From positions 1-40,960 of the forward strand of contig JALOCD010000030.1 in assembly GCA_023228025.1 (NCBI GenBank): 40,960 bases of DNA, written 5' to 3'. This stretch comes from Prolixibacteraceae bacterium (GTDB taxonomy: Bacteria > Bacteroidota > Bacteroidia > Bacteroidales > Prolixibacteraceae). Made by a program: the position numbers and the translations under genes. The notes beneath the pieces were generated by a model that worked only from the letters and a program-made list of their open reading frames with translations, had not been told where the DNA came from and made no database searches. This document shows, in pieces, positions 32,987 through 40,960 of this stretch. The number at the start of each line of letters is the position of its first letter. Position 1 is the stretch's first letter.

Positions 32987-33454
32987 TTATTGTTGAAGTA
33001 TAGCTTCCTGATATCTTTTTAGCAGATCAGGATCATCGATGGAGCCATGGTGCTGAATTTGCTTCCATTCGCCTTCCACTTTTACAAAAATCCGTGAAGT
33101 CCTGATTGCCAGCTCGATTTTGACGCCACCCTTTTCGAAATACCCTCTCTCCCTGCCGGTCGCAAAATACATATTTTCAGTAGCATGAAGCGTAAAATCG
33201 TAAAATTCGACATATACTTTGGCGCTGCCATTGAAAATTTTGTCGTAGACGGCCCTGATTTCATCCCAACCCCTTTTTATCCCACCAACAGGATTGTTCA
33301 TGGATGCCTCCTTGCTGTTTAACCAAATGGTTTGCATTAATTCCATATCCCGTTGATTGAATGCCTTATAAAATATGATCAGGGCTTTAAAATGGTCATT
33401 TTCGAAATCTGATAATTTCTCGGTCCCCGTAATGACAGCTATTGCATTTTCCAT
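32987..33454 (-). CDS. SnoaL/NTF2-like domain protein
   Basis: A 155-residue NTF2-fold protein of the SnoaL_3/DUF4440 type. The ATG at 33454 is preferred over a TTG eight codons upstream. The alpha+beta cone is recognisable from FYKAFNQRDMELMQTIWLNS, MNNPVGGIKRGWDEIRAVYD, YFATGRERGYF and IRTSRIFVKVEGEWKQIQHH, followed by a C-terminal amphipathic helix. Members include small-molecule isomerases, hydrolases and pure ligand binders, so no reaction can be assigned. The gene lies 27 nt downstream of a tandem VOC protein on the same strand. The two probably form an operon and may act on the same small molecule. Confidence 0.82.
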   Translation of the reverse strand: MENAIAVITGTEKLSDFENDHFKALIIFYKAFNQRDMELMQTIWLNSKEASMNNPVGGIKRGWDEIRAVYDKIFNGSAKVYVEFYDFTLHATENMYFATGRERGYFEKGGVKIELAIRTSRIFVKVEGEWKQIQHHGSIDDPDLLKRYQEAILQQ

Positions 33455-33481
33455 ATTCTGAAAATTAGATTTATCCAAAAA

Positions 33482-34321
33482 TCAGGCATTTTTTAATTTC
33501 TCAATGTCGAGCTTTTTCATCTTCAATAGCTCCTGCATGACCCTGGCTCCCCTTTCGGGATCAGACATTAATTGTCCAAGAATAGACGGTATGATTTGCC
33601 AGGATATGCCAAACCTGTCTTTCAGCCAACCGCATTGCGACTCATTTCCTCCTTCTGAAAGTTTGTCCCAGAAGCTATCGATCTCCTCCTGGGTACCGCA
33701 TTCCACCACGAAAGAGACTCCTTCGCAGAACTGAAAGTCATGCGTTCCTGGTCCGTCCATGGCGGCGAATTGGGAACCATTTAAGTCAAAACTTCCAAAC
33801 ATCAGCGTTCCTTTTAGTTGATCATCCCCCTCCGGATAAACTTCCAGATGTCGGATCCCTGAATTTGGGAAAATTTCAGTATAGGCCCGGATTGCCAGTT
33901 GACCTTGTCCGAATTGCTCCCCGACAAACAAGATGGATGGAATGATTTTTTGGCCATCTGAAGCCAGGCCCCCAAGCATCAATTGCCAGGTCATTCCAAA
34001 TTTGTCGACCACCCAACCATATTTTTCGCTCCAGGGATATTTGTCCAGAGGCATCATGGCGCTTCCGCCTTCTGAGAGCCAATGCCAGATTCTGTCAATC
34101 TCTTCCACCGTTTCGCAAGTTACAAATAGTGAGATGGAAGGGTTTATTTTATACATGGGGCCCCCATTTAATCCCATGACCTTATTCCCTTCCAGTTCAA
34201 ATTGAACTGCAACAGGCGACTCGCTGATGATTTTTGAATTGTTAAAAATGGAGCAATAGTATTCTGCGGCAGCTTTGGCTTGACTTTCAAACCACAAACA
34301 AGGATAAATTTGATTTGTCAT
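33482..34321 (-). CDS. Tandem VOC-fold (PhnB-like) protein
   Basis: A 279-residue protein made of two PhnB-type vicinal-oxygen-chelate modules, residues about 1-125 and 130-275. Each carries the family pattern: PCLWFESQAKAAAEYYCSIF, then MGLNGG..., KYGWVVDKFGMTWQLM in the first; PSILFVGEQFGQGQLAIRAY, SQFAAMDGPG and GWLKDRFGISWQIIP in the second. The usual metal-binding residues of glyoxalases are poorly conserved, as in most PhnB homologues, so it may bind ligand without metal catalysis. A C-terminal helix (RVMQELLKMKKLDIEKL) follows. It is the first gene of a two-gene unit with the NTF2-like protein. Reaction unknown. Confidence 0.85.
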   Translation of the reverse strand: MTNQIYPCLWFESQAKAAAEYYCSIFNNSKIISESPVAVQFELEGNKVMGLNGGPMYKINPSISLFVTCETVEEIDRIWHWLSEGGSAMMPLDKYPWSEKYGWVVDKFGMTWQLMLGGLASDGQKIIPSILFVGEQFGQGQLAIRAYTEIFPNSGIRHLEVYPEGDDQLKGTLMFGSFDLNGSQFAAMDGPGTHDFQFCEGVSFVVECGTQEEIDSFWDKLSEGGNESQCGWLKDRFGISWQIIPSILGQLMSDPERGARVMQELLKMKKLDIEKLKNA

Positions 34322-34478
34322 TGCGTTTGATTTAATCGTTCTGATCCATTTATACCAAAATATTGTATCTCCTGTTTCATCCTTTTCTGATTTTAACTTA
34401 TCAATAAAAATAGTGGCTCACGTTTTCCCCATCGAATTTGTATTTCGCGGATTAAAGACAATGTTAACAATTTTAACC

Positions 34479-34486
34479 TATATTTG
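34479..34486 (+). promoter_or_regulatory. Candidate -7 box for the membrane protein gene
   Basis: TATATTTG exactly matches the Bacteroidota TAnnTTTG element and lies 34 bp upstream of the chosen ATG at 34521. The -33 position is less clear (TGTTAACA region). Confidence 0.45.
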
Positions 34487-34520
34487 ATAAGGGATTAGCC
34501 AATTTACCAACTTGACTTCC

Positions 34521-35138
34521 ATGACATCTGAATATTCATCCGGCACTGATCATCGTCTTCTACTGAAAGATCTCTCCATAGCTTTCATTGTTATCCTGAT
34601 CTTCTCTGTTTTCAGTGCGCATGCAGACTGGGTTTTGTTGGGTTCATGGCTCTTTATTTTTTTTTATTTGCTACAAAAGCGAAGGATTGAAGCTTTCCTG
34701 CACCTGCTTTTGGCGACCCTGATGGCTTCAATTTGGGTTCATTTCGCCAAAGATTATTACGGTTATAAATTTGATTACCTTGTTATTTTTGGAATGAATT
34801 CTCTTCCCTTGATGGCCTGGACATTGACTTTACTAGGGGTCGGGGAAGTCTGTAACCAATTGCCATTCAAGAGAAAAATCTTCAAGTATTTGATATTTGT
34901 ACCTACATTTTGGGCTCTGCTAATTCTTTTCGAAACCGTTGCTTACCATGTTCTGGAGATTCGCAATACAATGACAAGCAATTTCATCGGGTTGCCCTAC
35001 TGCGACTGCATCCACGCCCCCGCCTGGATGCAGGTGGTATACTTCACCATGTCGCCGGTTTATTATGGTTTGTCCCTCTGGACAGATAATATTTGGGATT
35101 CAGTGCGTCCTAAAGAACTGGCAAATAGGTCAAAATAA
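34521..35138 (+). CDS. Small polytopic membrane protein, unknown
   Basis: A 205-residue membrane protein from ATG 34521; a TTG three codons upstream is in frame but less likely. Hydrophobic segments lie at roughly residues 18-38, 44-54, 62-80, 85-110, 122-142 and 165-185, giving five or six crossings. The loop after the fifth segment contains GLPYCDCIHAPAWMQ, with a CDC cysteine pair that could bind metal or form a disulfide. I do not recognise the family. The gene is convergent with the DUF4143 ATPase, and their 3' ends overlap by 29 bp. A TATATTTG promoter box precedes it. Confidence 0.75.
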   Translation: MTSEYSSGTDHRLLLKDLSIAFIVILIFSVFSAHADWVLLGSWLFIFFYLLQKRRIEAFLHLLLATLMASIWVHFAKDYYGYKFDYLVIFGMNSLPLMAWTLTLLGVGEVCNQLPFKRKIFKYLIFVPTFWALLILFETVAYHVLEIRNTMTSNFIGLPYCDCIHAPAWMQVVYFTMSPVYYGLSLWTDNIWDSVRPKELANRSK

Positions 35139-36276
35139 AAGTCTTCAGGGAGCAAATTCGAATATCATGCCTGAACAAATAATCATCAGAAGAGGGGGTA
35201 ATGACAAAGTTGACAGGGGCTTTCAGATCTTCGAAAGCCAAATAGTTTCCTTTGCTCATTTGCGGGGAGTTGGAATATTTGATTTCGGCAGTTGCCACCA
35301 CCTTCAACCCTTTGGTAAAAACCAAATCTACCTCAGTACCCTGGTGGGTACGGTAAAAATAAAGTTCGATCTGATTTTTCTTTAGCGCCATCAGTTGGTT
35401 GACTACAAATGATTCCCATGAACTACCAACAATGGGATTTCCTGCCAAACTGTTTAAATCGGTAATCCCGGTCAAATAATGCAAAATACCGGTGTCGGTC
35501 AGGTAAATCTTCGGACTCTTTACCAGCCGCTTTTTCATGTTCCACGAAAATGGGTGAAGGCTTTTCAATAAAAATGCCTCTTCCAGAAAATCAATGTACC
35601 GCTTCACGGTTGGGGTTGTCACATCGAGCGAATTGGCGAGGTTGGTGGCGTTGAACAATTGACCATTCAAATAAGCCATCATGGACCAAAGGTTACGAAT
35701 CGTTGTGGGAGAGGCACTTAATCCAAGCTGTAACAAATCACGGTTCAAATAGGTGCTTACAAAATTCTCCATCCATTTTTGCGACAATTCTTTACCGGGG
35801 GCAAAAAGGGATTTTGGAAAGCCACCTTTTATCCAGAGATCATTTTGGGTGACTGATTCCGGAATTTCGGTCAAATCTAATGGGAAAAGCTGATGGTAGG
35901 CTATCCTGCCAGCCAAAGATTCTGAAGAATGGCGGATTAGTTCCGGCGAGGCGGAGCCCAGTAAAAGAAACTGTCCGGGCTCACCGGTTTTATCAACCAA
36001 AGCCCGCAAAAGCGGATAAAGCTCTTTCTTGTTTTGTACCTCATCAATCACGACAAGTTTGTCGGTATGGTACGAAAAAAAAAGTTCGGCATCGTTGAGT
36101 TTGTTTAAATCAGATTGTAGTTCGAGGTCAAGATAGAGCGTTGGCTTACCAATATCTGCCATAATGGCTTTGGCCAGGGTGGTTTTTCCAACCTGGCGCG
36201 GACCAATGATCGTCACCACAGGAAAGAAGCCTAGTGAATTGATGATTTCAGTATCAATTCTTCTTGAGATTGTCAT
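35110..36276 (-). CDS. DUF4143 ATPase (AAA_14 family), second copy
   Basis: A 388-residue AAA_14-DUF4143 protein. It has a canonical P-loop GPRQVGKTT (residues 25-33), Walker B KLVVIDEVQ, and GQFLLLGSASPELIRHSSES with a sensor/arginine region. The C-terminal domain carries FLLKSLHPFSWNMKKRLVKS and the nuclease-like block GTEVDLVFTKGLKVVATAEI. It is clearly a paralogue of 8549-9817 but diverged, and it keeps a normal P-loop. The function of the family is unknown. The start is preceded by a 15-bp inverted repeat built from TTTCATGG half-sites (36297-36343). The 3' end overlaps the convergent membrane protein gene. Confidence 0.9.
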   Translation of the reverse strand: MTISRRIDTEIINSLGFFPVVTIIGPRQVGKTTLAKAIMADIGKPTLYLDLELQSDLNKLNDAELFFSYHTDKLVVIDEVQNKKELYPLLRALVDKTGEPGQFLLLGSASPELIRHSSESLAGRIAYHQLFPLDLTEIPESVTQNDLWIKGGFPKSLFAPGKELSQKWMENFVSTYLNRDLLQLGLSASPTTIRNLWSMMAYLNGQLFNATNLANSLDVTTPTVKRYIDFLEEAFLLKSLHPFSWNMKKRLVKSPKIYLTDTGILHYLTGITDLNSLAGNPIVGSSWESFVVNQLMALKKNQIELYFYRTHQGTEVDLVFTKGLKVVATAEIKYSNSPQMSKGNYLAFEDLKAPVNFVITPSSDDYLFRHDIRICSLKTFILTYLPVL

Positions 36277-36296
36277 GACTTAGACATTTACAAAAA

Positions 36297-36366
36297 TTTA
36301 AAATTTCATGGTCATATATATAATTTATCCATGAAATTTTAAAATTAGATTTTAATATTTCATGGA
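36297..36366. promoter_or_regulatory. Inverted repeat and extra half-site upstream of DUF4143
   Basis: A perfect 15-bp inverted repeat (36297-36311 with 36329-36343) has TTTCATGG/CCATGAAA cores. A third TTTCATGG half-site lies at about 36358-36365. It begins 21 bp upstream of the ATPase start. It looks like an operator or a structured leader. Confidence 0.6.
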
Positions 36367-36470
36367 CAAATATAAATAATATTTTTCATATCCCTGTATA
36401 AATCAAGAAAATAATTACTAAAAGGAAATTGAATGGACAATTCAGAAATAATTGGAGAATAGGAGAAAAG

Positions 36471-36498
36471 AAAATGGGAGAATCTCTTCCCCCATTTT
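36471..36498 (-). terminator. Putative terminator of the maltodextrin operon
   Basis: AAAATGGG (36471-36478) pairs with CCCATTTT (36491-36498) across a 12-nt loop. On the minus strand a U-rich stretch follows (CTTTTCT). It lies 35 bp after the susA stop. Confidence 0.6.
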
Positions 36499-36532
36499 TC
36501 AACATCAACTTTTACTATCTATCAATCAATCT

Positions 36533-38401
36533 TCATTTTAATTCAACAATCATGGCTGTATGGGCAGGGATTTTAAGGGTTGAAAGATCATCGACCGGTT
36601 TTCCTGAAATCACCTCAAATCCTTTGTTTGCACCTTTGAGACCTTCGCGGTAGTGACTGTTTTTGAATGGCTTCTCCTCGGCGCTGTTGTTAAAGATTAC
36701 CATGATATTCTCTTTGTCGTTGTAACGGAAGAAGGCGTAAACGCCATCTTTTACCAAATAGTGCAGCATTTTTCCCGTATGGATCACCTCTTTGCCTTTG
36801 CGCCAGGTGATCAGTTTTTTCAGGAATTGCTGCGCCTCCTTTTGCTGGGCTGTCAGCCCTTCGCCTGTAAAACCATTAACTTTATCGCCAGCCCATCCAC
36901 CGGGAAAGTCTTTGCGAAGCATTCCGTCGCCATCGCTCTTGCGGCCGGTCATCAGGATATCGCTGCCATAATAGATTTGCGGGATTCCCCGGATTGTCAT
37001 GAGATACGTCATGGACATTTTGAATTTGCTGAAATCTTCGTGAATGGCCGTAAAGAAACGTTCCGTATCGTGGTTATCGGCAAAGACCACCAGATCTTTG
37101 GGATTCGGATAGAGGAAGTCGAGTGCGAGGACATCGTACAACCGGTTGAGGCCTTCGCTCCAACCCTCTTTTTCGCTGAACGCCCTGACAATACCATCCT
37201 GCAACGGGAAATCCATCAAACTGCGCAGGTAGGAGCGATAACCATCTGGATTGACTTTTCCCTTTTGCCAGTAAGCGACCTGAACCTGATTGGTATTCCA
37301 CTCCTCGCCGACAATATTGAAATCGGGGTATTCGACCATCAATTCGCGGGTCCATTCGGCCATCATCTCAGGATCGGGATAGGGGTAGGTATCCATGCGG
37401 ATGCCTGAAAGTCCGACATATTCGATCCACCAGATGGAATTTTGGATCAGGTACCTGGCCATCAACGGATTTTTCTGATTCAGGTCGGGCATGGATGGGA
37501 CGAACCAGCCATTGTGGAACTCCTCTTTGTCGCATTGTGCTCCGTAAGGATCCTGTTGGACCGATTTGCGGTGGTTGGTAATGGTTTTTGCATCTGCATT
37601 GAGCCAATCTTTGCAGGGAAGATCTTTCATCCACCAATGACCGGTTCCGCAGTGGTTGAAGATCATGTCCATGATCATTTTGATCCCCTTTTTCTTTGCG
37701 GCATCGGCCAATTGGCGGTAATCCTCGTTGCTGCCGTAGCGGCGGTCTACACGATAGAAATCGGTCGTAGCGTACCCATGGTAGGAGGCTTGCGGCATGT
37801 CGTTCTCCAAAACTGGATTGAGCCAAAGTGCAGTATATCCCTGGTCTGCAACATAATCGAGATGATCGAGCATCCCTTTGATATCCCCGCCATGGCGGCC
37901 ATATTGTTCCGACCTGTTCAATTTATCTGCCATCTCCGGTTTGGAGTCGTTCGACGGATCGCCATTGGCAAAACGGTCGGGCATTATGAGGTAGAGCACA
38001 TCGGAACTGTTGAACCCCGTCCGGTTGGCGGAACCTGCCTCACGTGCCTTCAGCTCATATGGGAAAGTTTGCACCGCCTTGCCGTTTAGGATAAAATCGA
38101 TGTTGAACTTTCCCGGTAGGGTGTTTGCATCAATTTTCAGGTTCAGGAACAGGTAATTCGGATTTTCGACGGCAACAACAGATTCGAGCGTTACCCCCTG
38201 ATAGTTAATCGCAGGTTTGGTGAGAGAGATCTGCTCTCCATGAACCAACAACTGCAGATCGTGGTTTTTAAACCCAACCCACCAAAAGGTAGGTTCCACG
38301 CGCTCCAGCATCGGTTTTAGCTTTGGCGCGGCTTGAATACTTAAGGAAAGGGAGAAAAAGAGTAACAGCAAGGAACTCTTCATGGTGAATTTACTTTTCA
38401 T
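36533..38401 (-). CDS. susA: SusA-like GH13 neopullulanase/cyclomaltodextrinase
   Basis: A 622-residue exported alpha-amylase-family enzyme cutting alpha-1,4 links in maltodextrins. The signal peptide is at residues about 7-24 (LLLLFFSLSLSIQA). An N-terminal beta domain (PTFWWVGFKNHDLQLLVHG) of the cyclomaltodextrinase type is followed by the GH13 barrel: LIMPDRFANGDPSND, MIMDMIFNHCG, nucleophile GIRMDTYPY (Asp337), acid/base VGEEWNT (Glu366) and FADNHDTERF (Asp445). The C-terminal beta domain ends IPAHTAMIVEL. The start ATG at 38401 overlaps the GH65 stop by 11 nt; a second ATG six codons in is also possible. It is third in the operon after pgmB and GH65. It is probably periplasmic, feeding maltose to the cytoplasm. 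Confidence 0.92.
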   Translation of the reverse strand: MKSKFTMKSSLLLLFFSLSLSIQAAPKLKPMLERVEPTFWWVGFKNHDLQLLVHGEQISLTKPAINYQGVTLESVVAVENPNYLFLNLKIDANTLPGKFNIDFILNGKAVQTFPYELKAREAGSANRTGFNSSDVLYLIMPDRFANGDPSNDSKPEMADKLNRSEQYGRHGGDIKGMLDHLDYVADQGYTALWLNPVLENDMPQASYHGYATTDFYRVDRRYGSNEDYRQLADAAKKKGIKMIMDMIFNHCGTGHWWMKDLPCKDWLNADAKTITNHRKSVQQDPYGAQCDKEEFHNGWFVPSMPDLNQKNPLMARYLIQNSIWWIEYVGLSGIRMDTYPYPDPEMMAEWTRELMVEYPDFNIVGEEWNTNQVQVAYWQKGKVNPDGYRSYLRSLMDFPLQDGIVRAFSEKEGWSEGLNRLYDVLALDFLYPNPKDLVVFADNHDTERFFTAIHEDFSKFKMSMTYLMTIRGIPQIYYGSDILMTGRKSDGDGMLRKDFPGGWAGDKVNGFTGEGLTAQQKEAQQFLKKLITWRKGKEVIHTGKMLHYLVKDGVYAFFRYNDKENIMVIFNNSAEEKPFKNSHYREGLKGANKGFEVISGKPVDDLSTLKIPAHTAMIVELK

Positions 38402-40721
38402 GTAATTGTAAATTAATTTCTTTTTTAATTTGGCCCTGCGCTGGAATTACCAGAACCGAACCATAAACAGAAAGTTCAATTTTGTGGGCCGAATGGTTCT
38501 CGAAAACGATCTCATTCTTGTTCACTTCGATTTTAATGGTGGCATTTCTGAAATTGATCCGGAAGGAGTAACCCTCCCATTTATCAGGAAGCATCGGCGC
38601 GAAGTGCAGATGGTCGTTGATCACCCTCATTCCTCCAAAGCCCTGAACAAAAGACATCCAGGTACCTCCCATGGAGGTGATGTGGCACCCATCTTCAGTA
38701 TCATTGTTGTAGTCGTCAAGATCCAGTCGCGAGGTCCGAAGGTAAAGCTCGTAGGCCTTTTTGGCATATCCGATTTTTGCTGCCAGAATCGTGTGGATAC
38801 AAGGTGAAAGTGAGGATTCGTGAACTGTCAGAGGCTCATAGAAATCGAAATGTCTTTTAATGATTTCTGTGTCATATTGATTTTCAAAGAGGTACAAACT
38901 TTGCAGGGTATCGGCCTGTTTGATGTACGGGGAACGGAGAATCCGATCCCACGACCAGTTTTGGTTGAGCGGCCTCTCCTCTTTGGGAAGTTGAGATGCA
39001 GGCATCAGCTCTTTATCCAGAAAGCCGTCCTGCTGCAGGAAAATATCGCGCGAAGCGTCGTAGGCGAAATAAATTTTATCGACGATATCCCTCCATCGTG
39101 AAGTTTCTGTCTCCTCGTCGAAGTTCCATTTCGATTTGAGCTGGGAAAAGGCTTTTGGGTGCTCTTTCTTCAGCATATCGATCACTTGCAGCGTATAGCT
39201 CAGTGTCCATTGTGCGATCCGGTTGGTATGGAAGTTGTTGCTTACGTTGTTTTCGTACTCGTTCGGACCGGTTACCCCCAGCATCACATATTTTTGTTTG
39301 TCTTCCGACCAGTTGACCCGTTGCGACCAGAACCTGGATATGCCTAACAGCACCTCAAACCCTTTTGGCAAAAGGTAAGAATGATCGCCTGTATACCTGA
39401 CGTAGTCGTAGATGGCGAAGGCGATTGCACCGTTGCGGTGAATCTCTTCGAAGGTAATTTCCCACTCGTTGTGGCACTCCTCCCCGTTCATGGTGACCAT
39501 GGGATAGAGGGCGGCGCCATTTTTAAACCCAAGCCGCTCTCCGTTCTCAATCGCTTTCTGGAGGTGTTTGTGCCGGTAGGAGAGCAGATTTTGCGCTATT
39601 TTTGAAGGGGCTGTGGCCAGGTAGAAAGGGATACAATAGGCTTCAGTATCCCAATAGGTTGATCCTCCGTATTTTTCGCCTGTGAATCCTTTCGGCCCAA
39701 TATTGAGACGTTCATCTTCACCGGTATATGTTTGCTGCAGCTGGAAAATGTTGAAACGGATCCCCTGCTGTGCAGCGACATCACCCTTGATCAGGATATC
39801 GCTTGTTTCCCACTTGGTACGCCATAAGTCTGCATGGTCCTGCAACAAACGGTCGTAACCCCTTTTGTAGGCAGCATTGAGATGATGAGCAGCAGTTTCA
39901 TTGAGTTGATTTTTTGAACAATATTCTGAAGAGAGGCAAACGCCGAATTTCTCGATTGTAAGTCGGTCGCCCTGCTCCAATGAAACAGTGACAATATTTG
40001 ACACATATTTTTGACGTTCCTCAAAATCAGCATGAAAACGGAGACTCTCACCGTTTTTCAACATTTTAAATTTCATACCGGTACATACCTGGAAGAGCGT
40101 TTTTCTCACTTCGGCAGTGATGTATCCCTCGCCAAGCGCTACCGACTTGTTGACTTCATCCCAAAATTTCTCGTCGTAGTTGGCGTCAGCATTGACAACA
40201 TCAAAATCGATGAATGGTGAGATGGTCACCTTTTCATTAAAATTCAGGGCTTCGATGGTATATCTGATTGCGCCGGTCTCGGAGTGGGCGATGCTTACAA
40301 ACCGCTGGGTGGTCACTTTCACCTGCTTGCCATCGGATAGCTCGGCGGTAAAAGAACGATTCAGCAATCCGCTCAGCATATCGAGTTCACGTCTGAATGA
40401 CAACACTTTGCATTGATGAAGATCCAATACTTTGGTTCCGATCCGAATATCGATTCCAATCCAGTTTGCGGCATTCAGTACTTTGGCGAAGTATTCCGGA
40501 TATCCGTTTTTCCACCATCCTACCCGTGTTTTATCGGGGTAATAAACTCCTGCCACATAACTTCCCGGTAGGGTAAGACCGCTATATCTCTCCTCGAAAT
40601 TGGCCCGGTGACCCATCCTCCCGTTTCCAAGGCTCATGAGGCTTTCGGTAATTTTATTGTGTTCGGGATGAAATCCATCTTCGATGATTTTCCATCCGTC
40701 ATGTATGATGTAATCCTTCAT
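38391..40721 (-). CDS. GH65 disaccharide phosphorylase (maltose phosphorylase-like)
   Basis: A 776-residue GH65 inverting phosphorylase of standard length. The N-terminal beta-sandwich (LGNGRMGHRANFEERYSG, LPGSYVAGVYYPD) precedes an (alpha/alpha)6 barrel. The conserved GGSTYWDTEAYCIPF is at about 352-366. The catalytic acid lies in VTGPNEYENNVSNNFHTN (Glu488, the position of the known catalytic Glu of Lactobacillus maltose phosphorylase by motif). DTEDGCHITSMGGTWMSFVQ also fits the family. It converts a glucose disaccharide plus phosphate to beta-glucose-1-phosphate and glucose in the cytoplasm. With pgmB upstream and susA downstream, maltose is the likely substrate; kojibiose, nigerose or trehalose cannot be excluded. 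No signal peptide is present. Confidence 0.9.
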   Translation of the reverse strand: MKDYIIHDGWKIIEDGFHPEHNKITESLMSLGNGRMGHRANFEERYSGLTLPGSYVAGVYYPDKTRVGWWKNGYPEYFAKVLNAANWIGIDIRIGTKVLDLHQCKVLSFRRELDMLSGLLNRSFTAELSDGKQVKVTTQRFVSIAHSETGAIRYTIEALNFNEKVTISPFIDFDVVNADANYDEKFWDEVNKSVALGEGYITAEVRKTLFQVCTGMKFKMLKNGESLRFHADFEERQKYVSNIVTVSLEQGDRLTIEKFGVCLSSEYCSKNQLNETAAHHLNAAYKRGYDRLLQDHADLWRTKWETSDILIKGDVAAQQGIRFNIFQLQQTYTGEDERLNIGPKGFTGEKYGGSTYWDTEAYCIPFYLATAPSKIAQNLLSYRHKHLQKAIENGERLGFKNGAALYPMVTMNGEECHNEWEITFEEIHRNGAIAFAIYDYVRYTGDHSYLLPKGFEVLLGISRFWSQRVNWSEDKQKYVMLGVTGPNEYENNVSNNFHTNRIAQWTLSYTLQVIDMLKKEHPKAFSQLKSKWNFDEETETSRWRDIVDKIYFAYDASRDIFLQQDGFLDKELMPASQLPKEERPLNQNWSWDRILRSPYIKQADTLQSLYLFENQYDTEIIKRHFDFYEPLTVHESSLSPCIHTILAAKIGYAKKAYELYLRTSRLDLDDYNNDTEDGCHITSMGGTWMSFVQGFGGMRVINDHLHFAPMLPDKWEGYSFRINFRNATIKIEVNKNEIVFENHSAHKIELSVYGSVLVIPAQGQIKKEINLQLHEK

Positions 40722-40799
40722 TTGATTTCCTTTTAGTGAACCTGATTAAGCTTTAGCTATGGGCTGTTGCCTGTAAGCATCCGCTTTATTGGAACTCAT

Positions 40800-40838
40800 A
40801 TCTCATAACTTATATCTCATAACTTATATCTCATAACT
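40800..40838. repeat. 14-bp tandem repeat, about three copies
   Basis: ATCTCATAACTTAT is repeated at 40800 and 40814, with a third, partly changed copy at 40828. It fills the spacer between pgmB and the GH65 gene, where it may alter the length of the intercistronic leader. Confidence 0.8.
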
Positions 40839-40840
40839 CC

Positions 40841-40960
40841 CTATTGGTACCAACTTGATAATTGTTCGTAGTCCAATTTTTCAAATCCCTGAATGTAATG
40901 GCCGGCGTGAGAGAGGAGATCCGACGATCCCACACCTATTACCTTCATCCCGCCGTTCAG
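40841..40960 (-). CDS. pgmB: Beta-phosphoglucomutase, C-terminal end (cut by window)
   Basis: Thirty-nine codons plus TAG are readable on the minus strand: LNGGMKVIGVGSSDLLSHAG, then HYIQGFEKLDYEQLSSWYQ. This is the C-terminus of a HAD-family beta-phosphoglucomutase, with the conserved G.GS...L..A.......L block. The rest lies beyond the right edge. The enzyme turns beta-glucose-1-phosphate into glucose-6-phosphate, the step that follows GH65 phosphorolysis. The gene precedes GH65 on the same strand, separated by about 120 bp containing a 14-bp tandem repeat. Confidence 0.8.
   Translation of the reverse strand: MNGGMKVIGVGSSDLLSHAGHYIQGFEKLDYEQLSSWYQ

Noticed and set aside
36653..37408. Long plus-strand ORF opposite susA (and 37442-38089)
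   Set aside because: It is antisense to a full-length GH13 gene with all catalytic motifs; the open frame reflects codon bias.

Overview
The window looks like a chromosomal segment of a member of the Bacteroidota, probably Bacteroidia (Bacteroidales/Marinilabiliales-like). The evidence is an Oar-like TonB-dependent receptor with a carboxypeptidase-regulatory-like N-terminus, a SusA-type periplasmic amylase, DUF3472/DUF5077 and DUF4143 proteins, very weak Shine-Dalgarno signals, AT-rich leaders, and spacers full of degenerate CTTTGTG/CACAAAG repeats. The genus cannot be fixed from the sequence alone.

Left part (1-8.5 kb): a truncated CheB-type methylesterase fragment, a DUF1761 membrane protein, a large TonB-dependent outer membrane receptor, then a decayed catabolic patch. 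The patch holds a GH28 polygalacturonase relic, an intact glycerate 2-kinase, a C-terminal stub of a DapA/aldolase-family gene, and a secreted serine hydrolase. Two diverged copies of one repeat (about 4991-5062 and 8405-8475) flank the patch. The second copy merges with a degenerate tRNA copy.

Middle part (8.4-18.7 kb): a probable genomic island. An intact CAU-anticodon tRNA lies at 18633-18706, and a diverged copy of its 3' two-thirds lies in direct orientation at about 8371-8437, the arrangement left by integration into a tRNA 3' end. Between them are a DUF4143 ATPase with four 23-bp iterons upstream, a 1386-residue SMEK-NACHT STAND-type NTPase (probable anti-phage sensor/effector), a Tat-exported beta-helix protein, an MntA-HepT toxin-antitoxin pair and a HAD phosphatase. 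Three copies of a 166-167 bp inverted-repeat element, whose six hairpin ends are identical, partition the last four. No integrase is visible.

Right-centre part (18.7-30 kb): mostly housekeeping genes. These are methylthioadenosine phosphorylase, a secreted protein of unknown function with an Ig-like region, a ZnuA-ZnuC-ZnuB metal importer, YidD, a ferredoxin-reductase-like flavoprotein 3 nt ahead of rlmN, a four-helix-bundle (23S IVP-like) gene bracketed by a perfect 25-bp inverted repeat, a C1 cysteine peptidase, and a DUF5077/DUF3472 secreted protein.

Right part (30-41 kb): an arabinose-isomerase-like protein coupled to a CPA2 antiporter, an NTF2-like/VOC pair, a small membrane protein convergent with a second DUF4143 ATPase, and a maltodextrin operon transcribed leftwards: beta-phosphoglucomutase (cut by the window edge), GH65 disaccharide phosphorylase, then SusA-like GH13. 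In that operon SusA would cut maltodextrins outside the cytoplasm, GH65 would phosphorolyse the disaccharide, and PgmB would convert beta-glucose-1-phosphate to glucose-6-phosphate.
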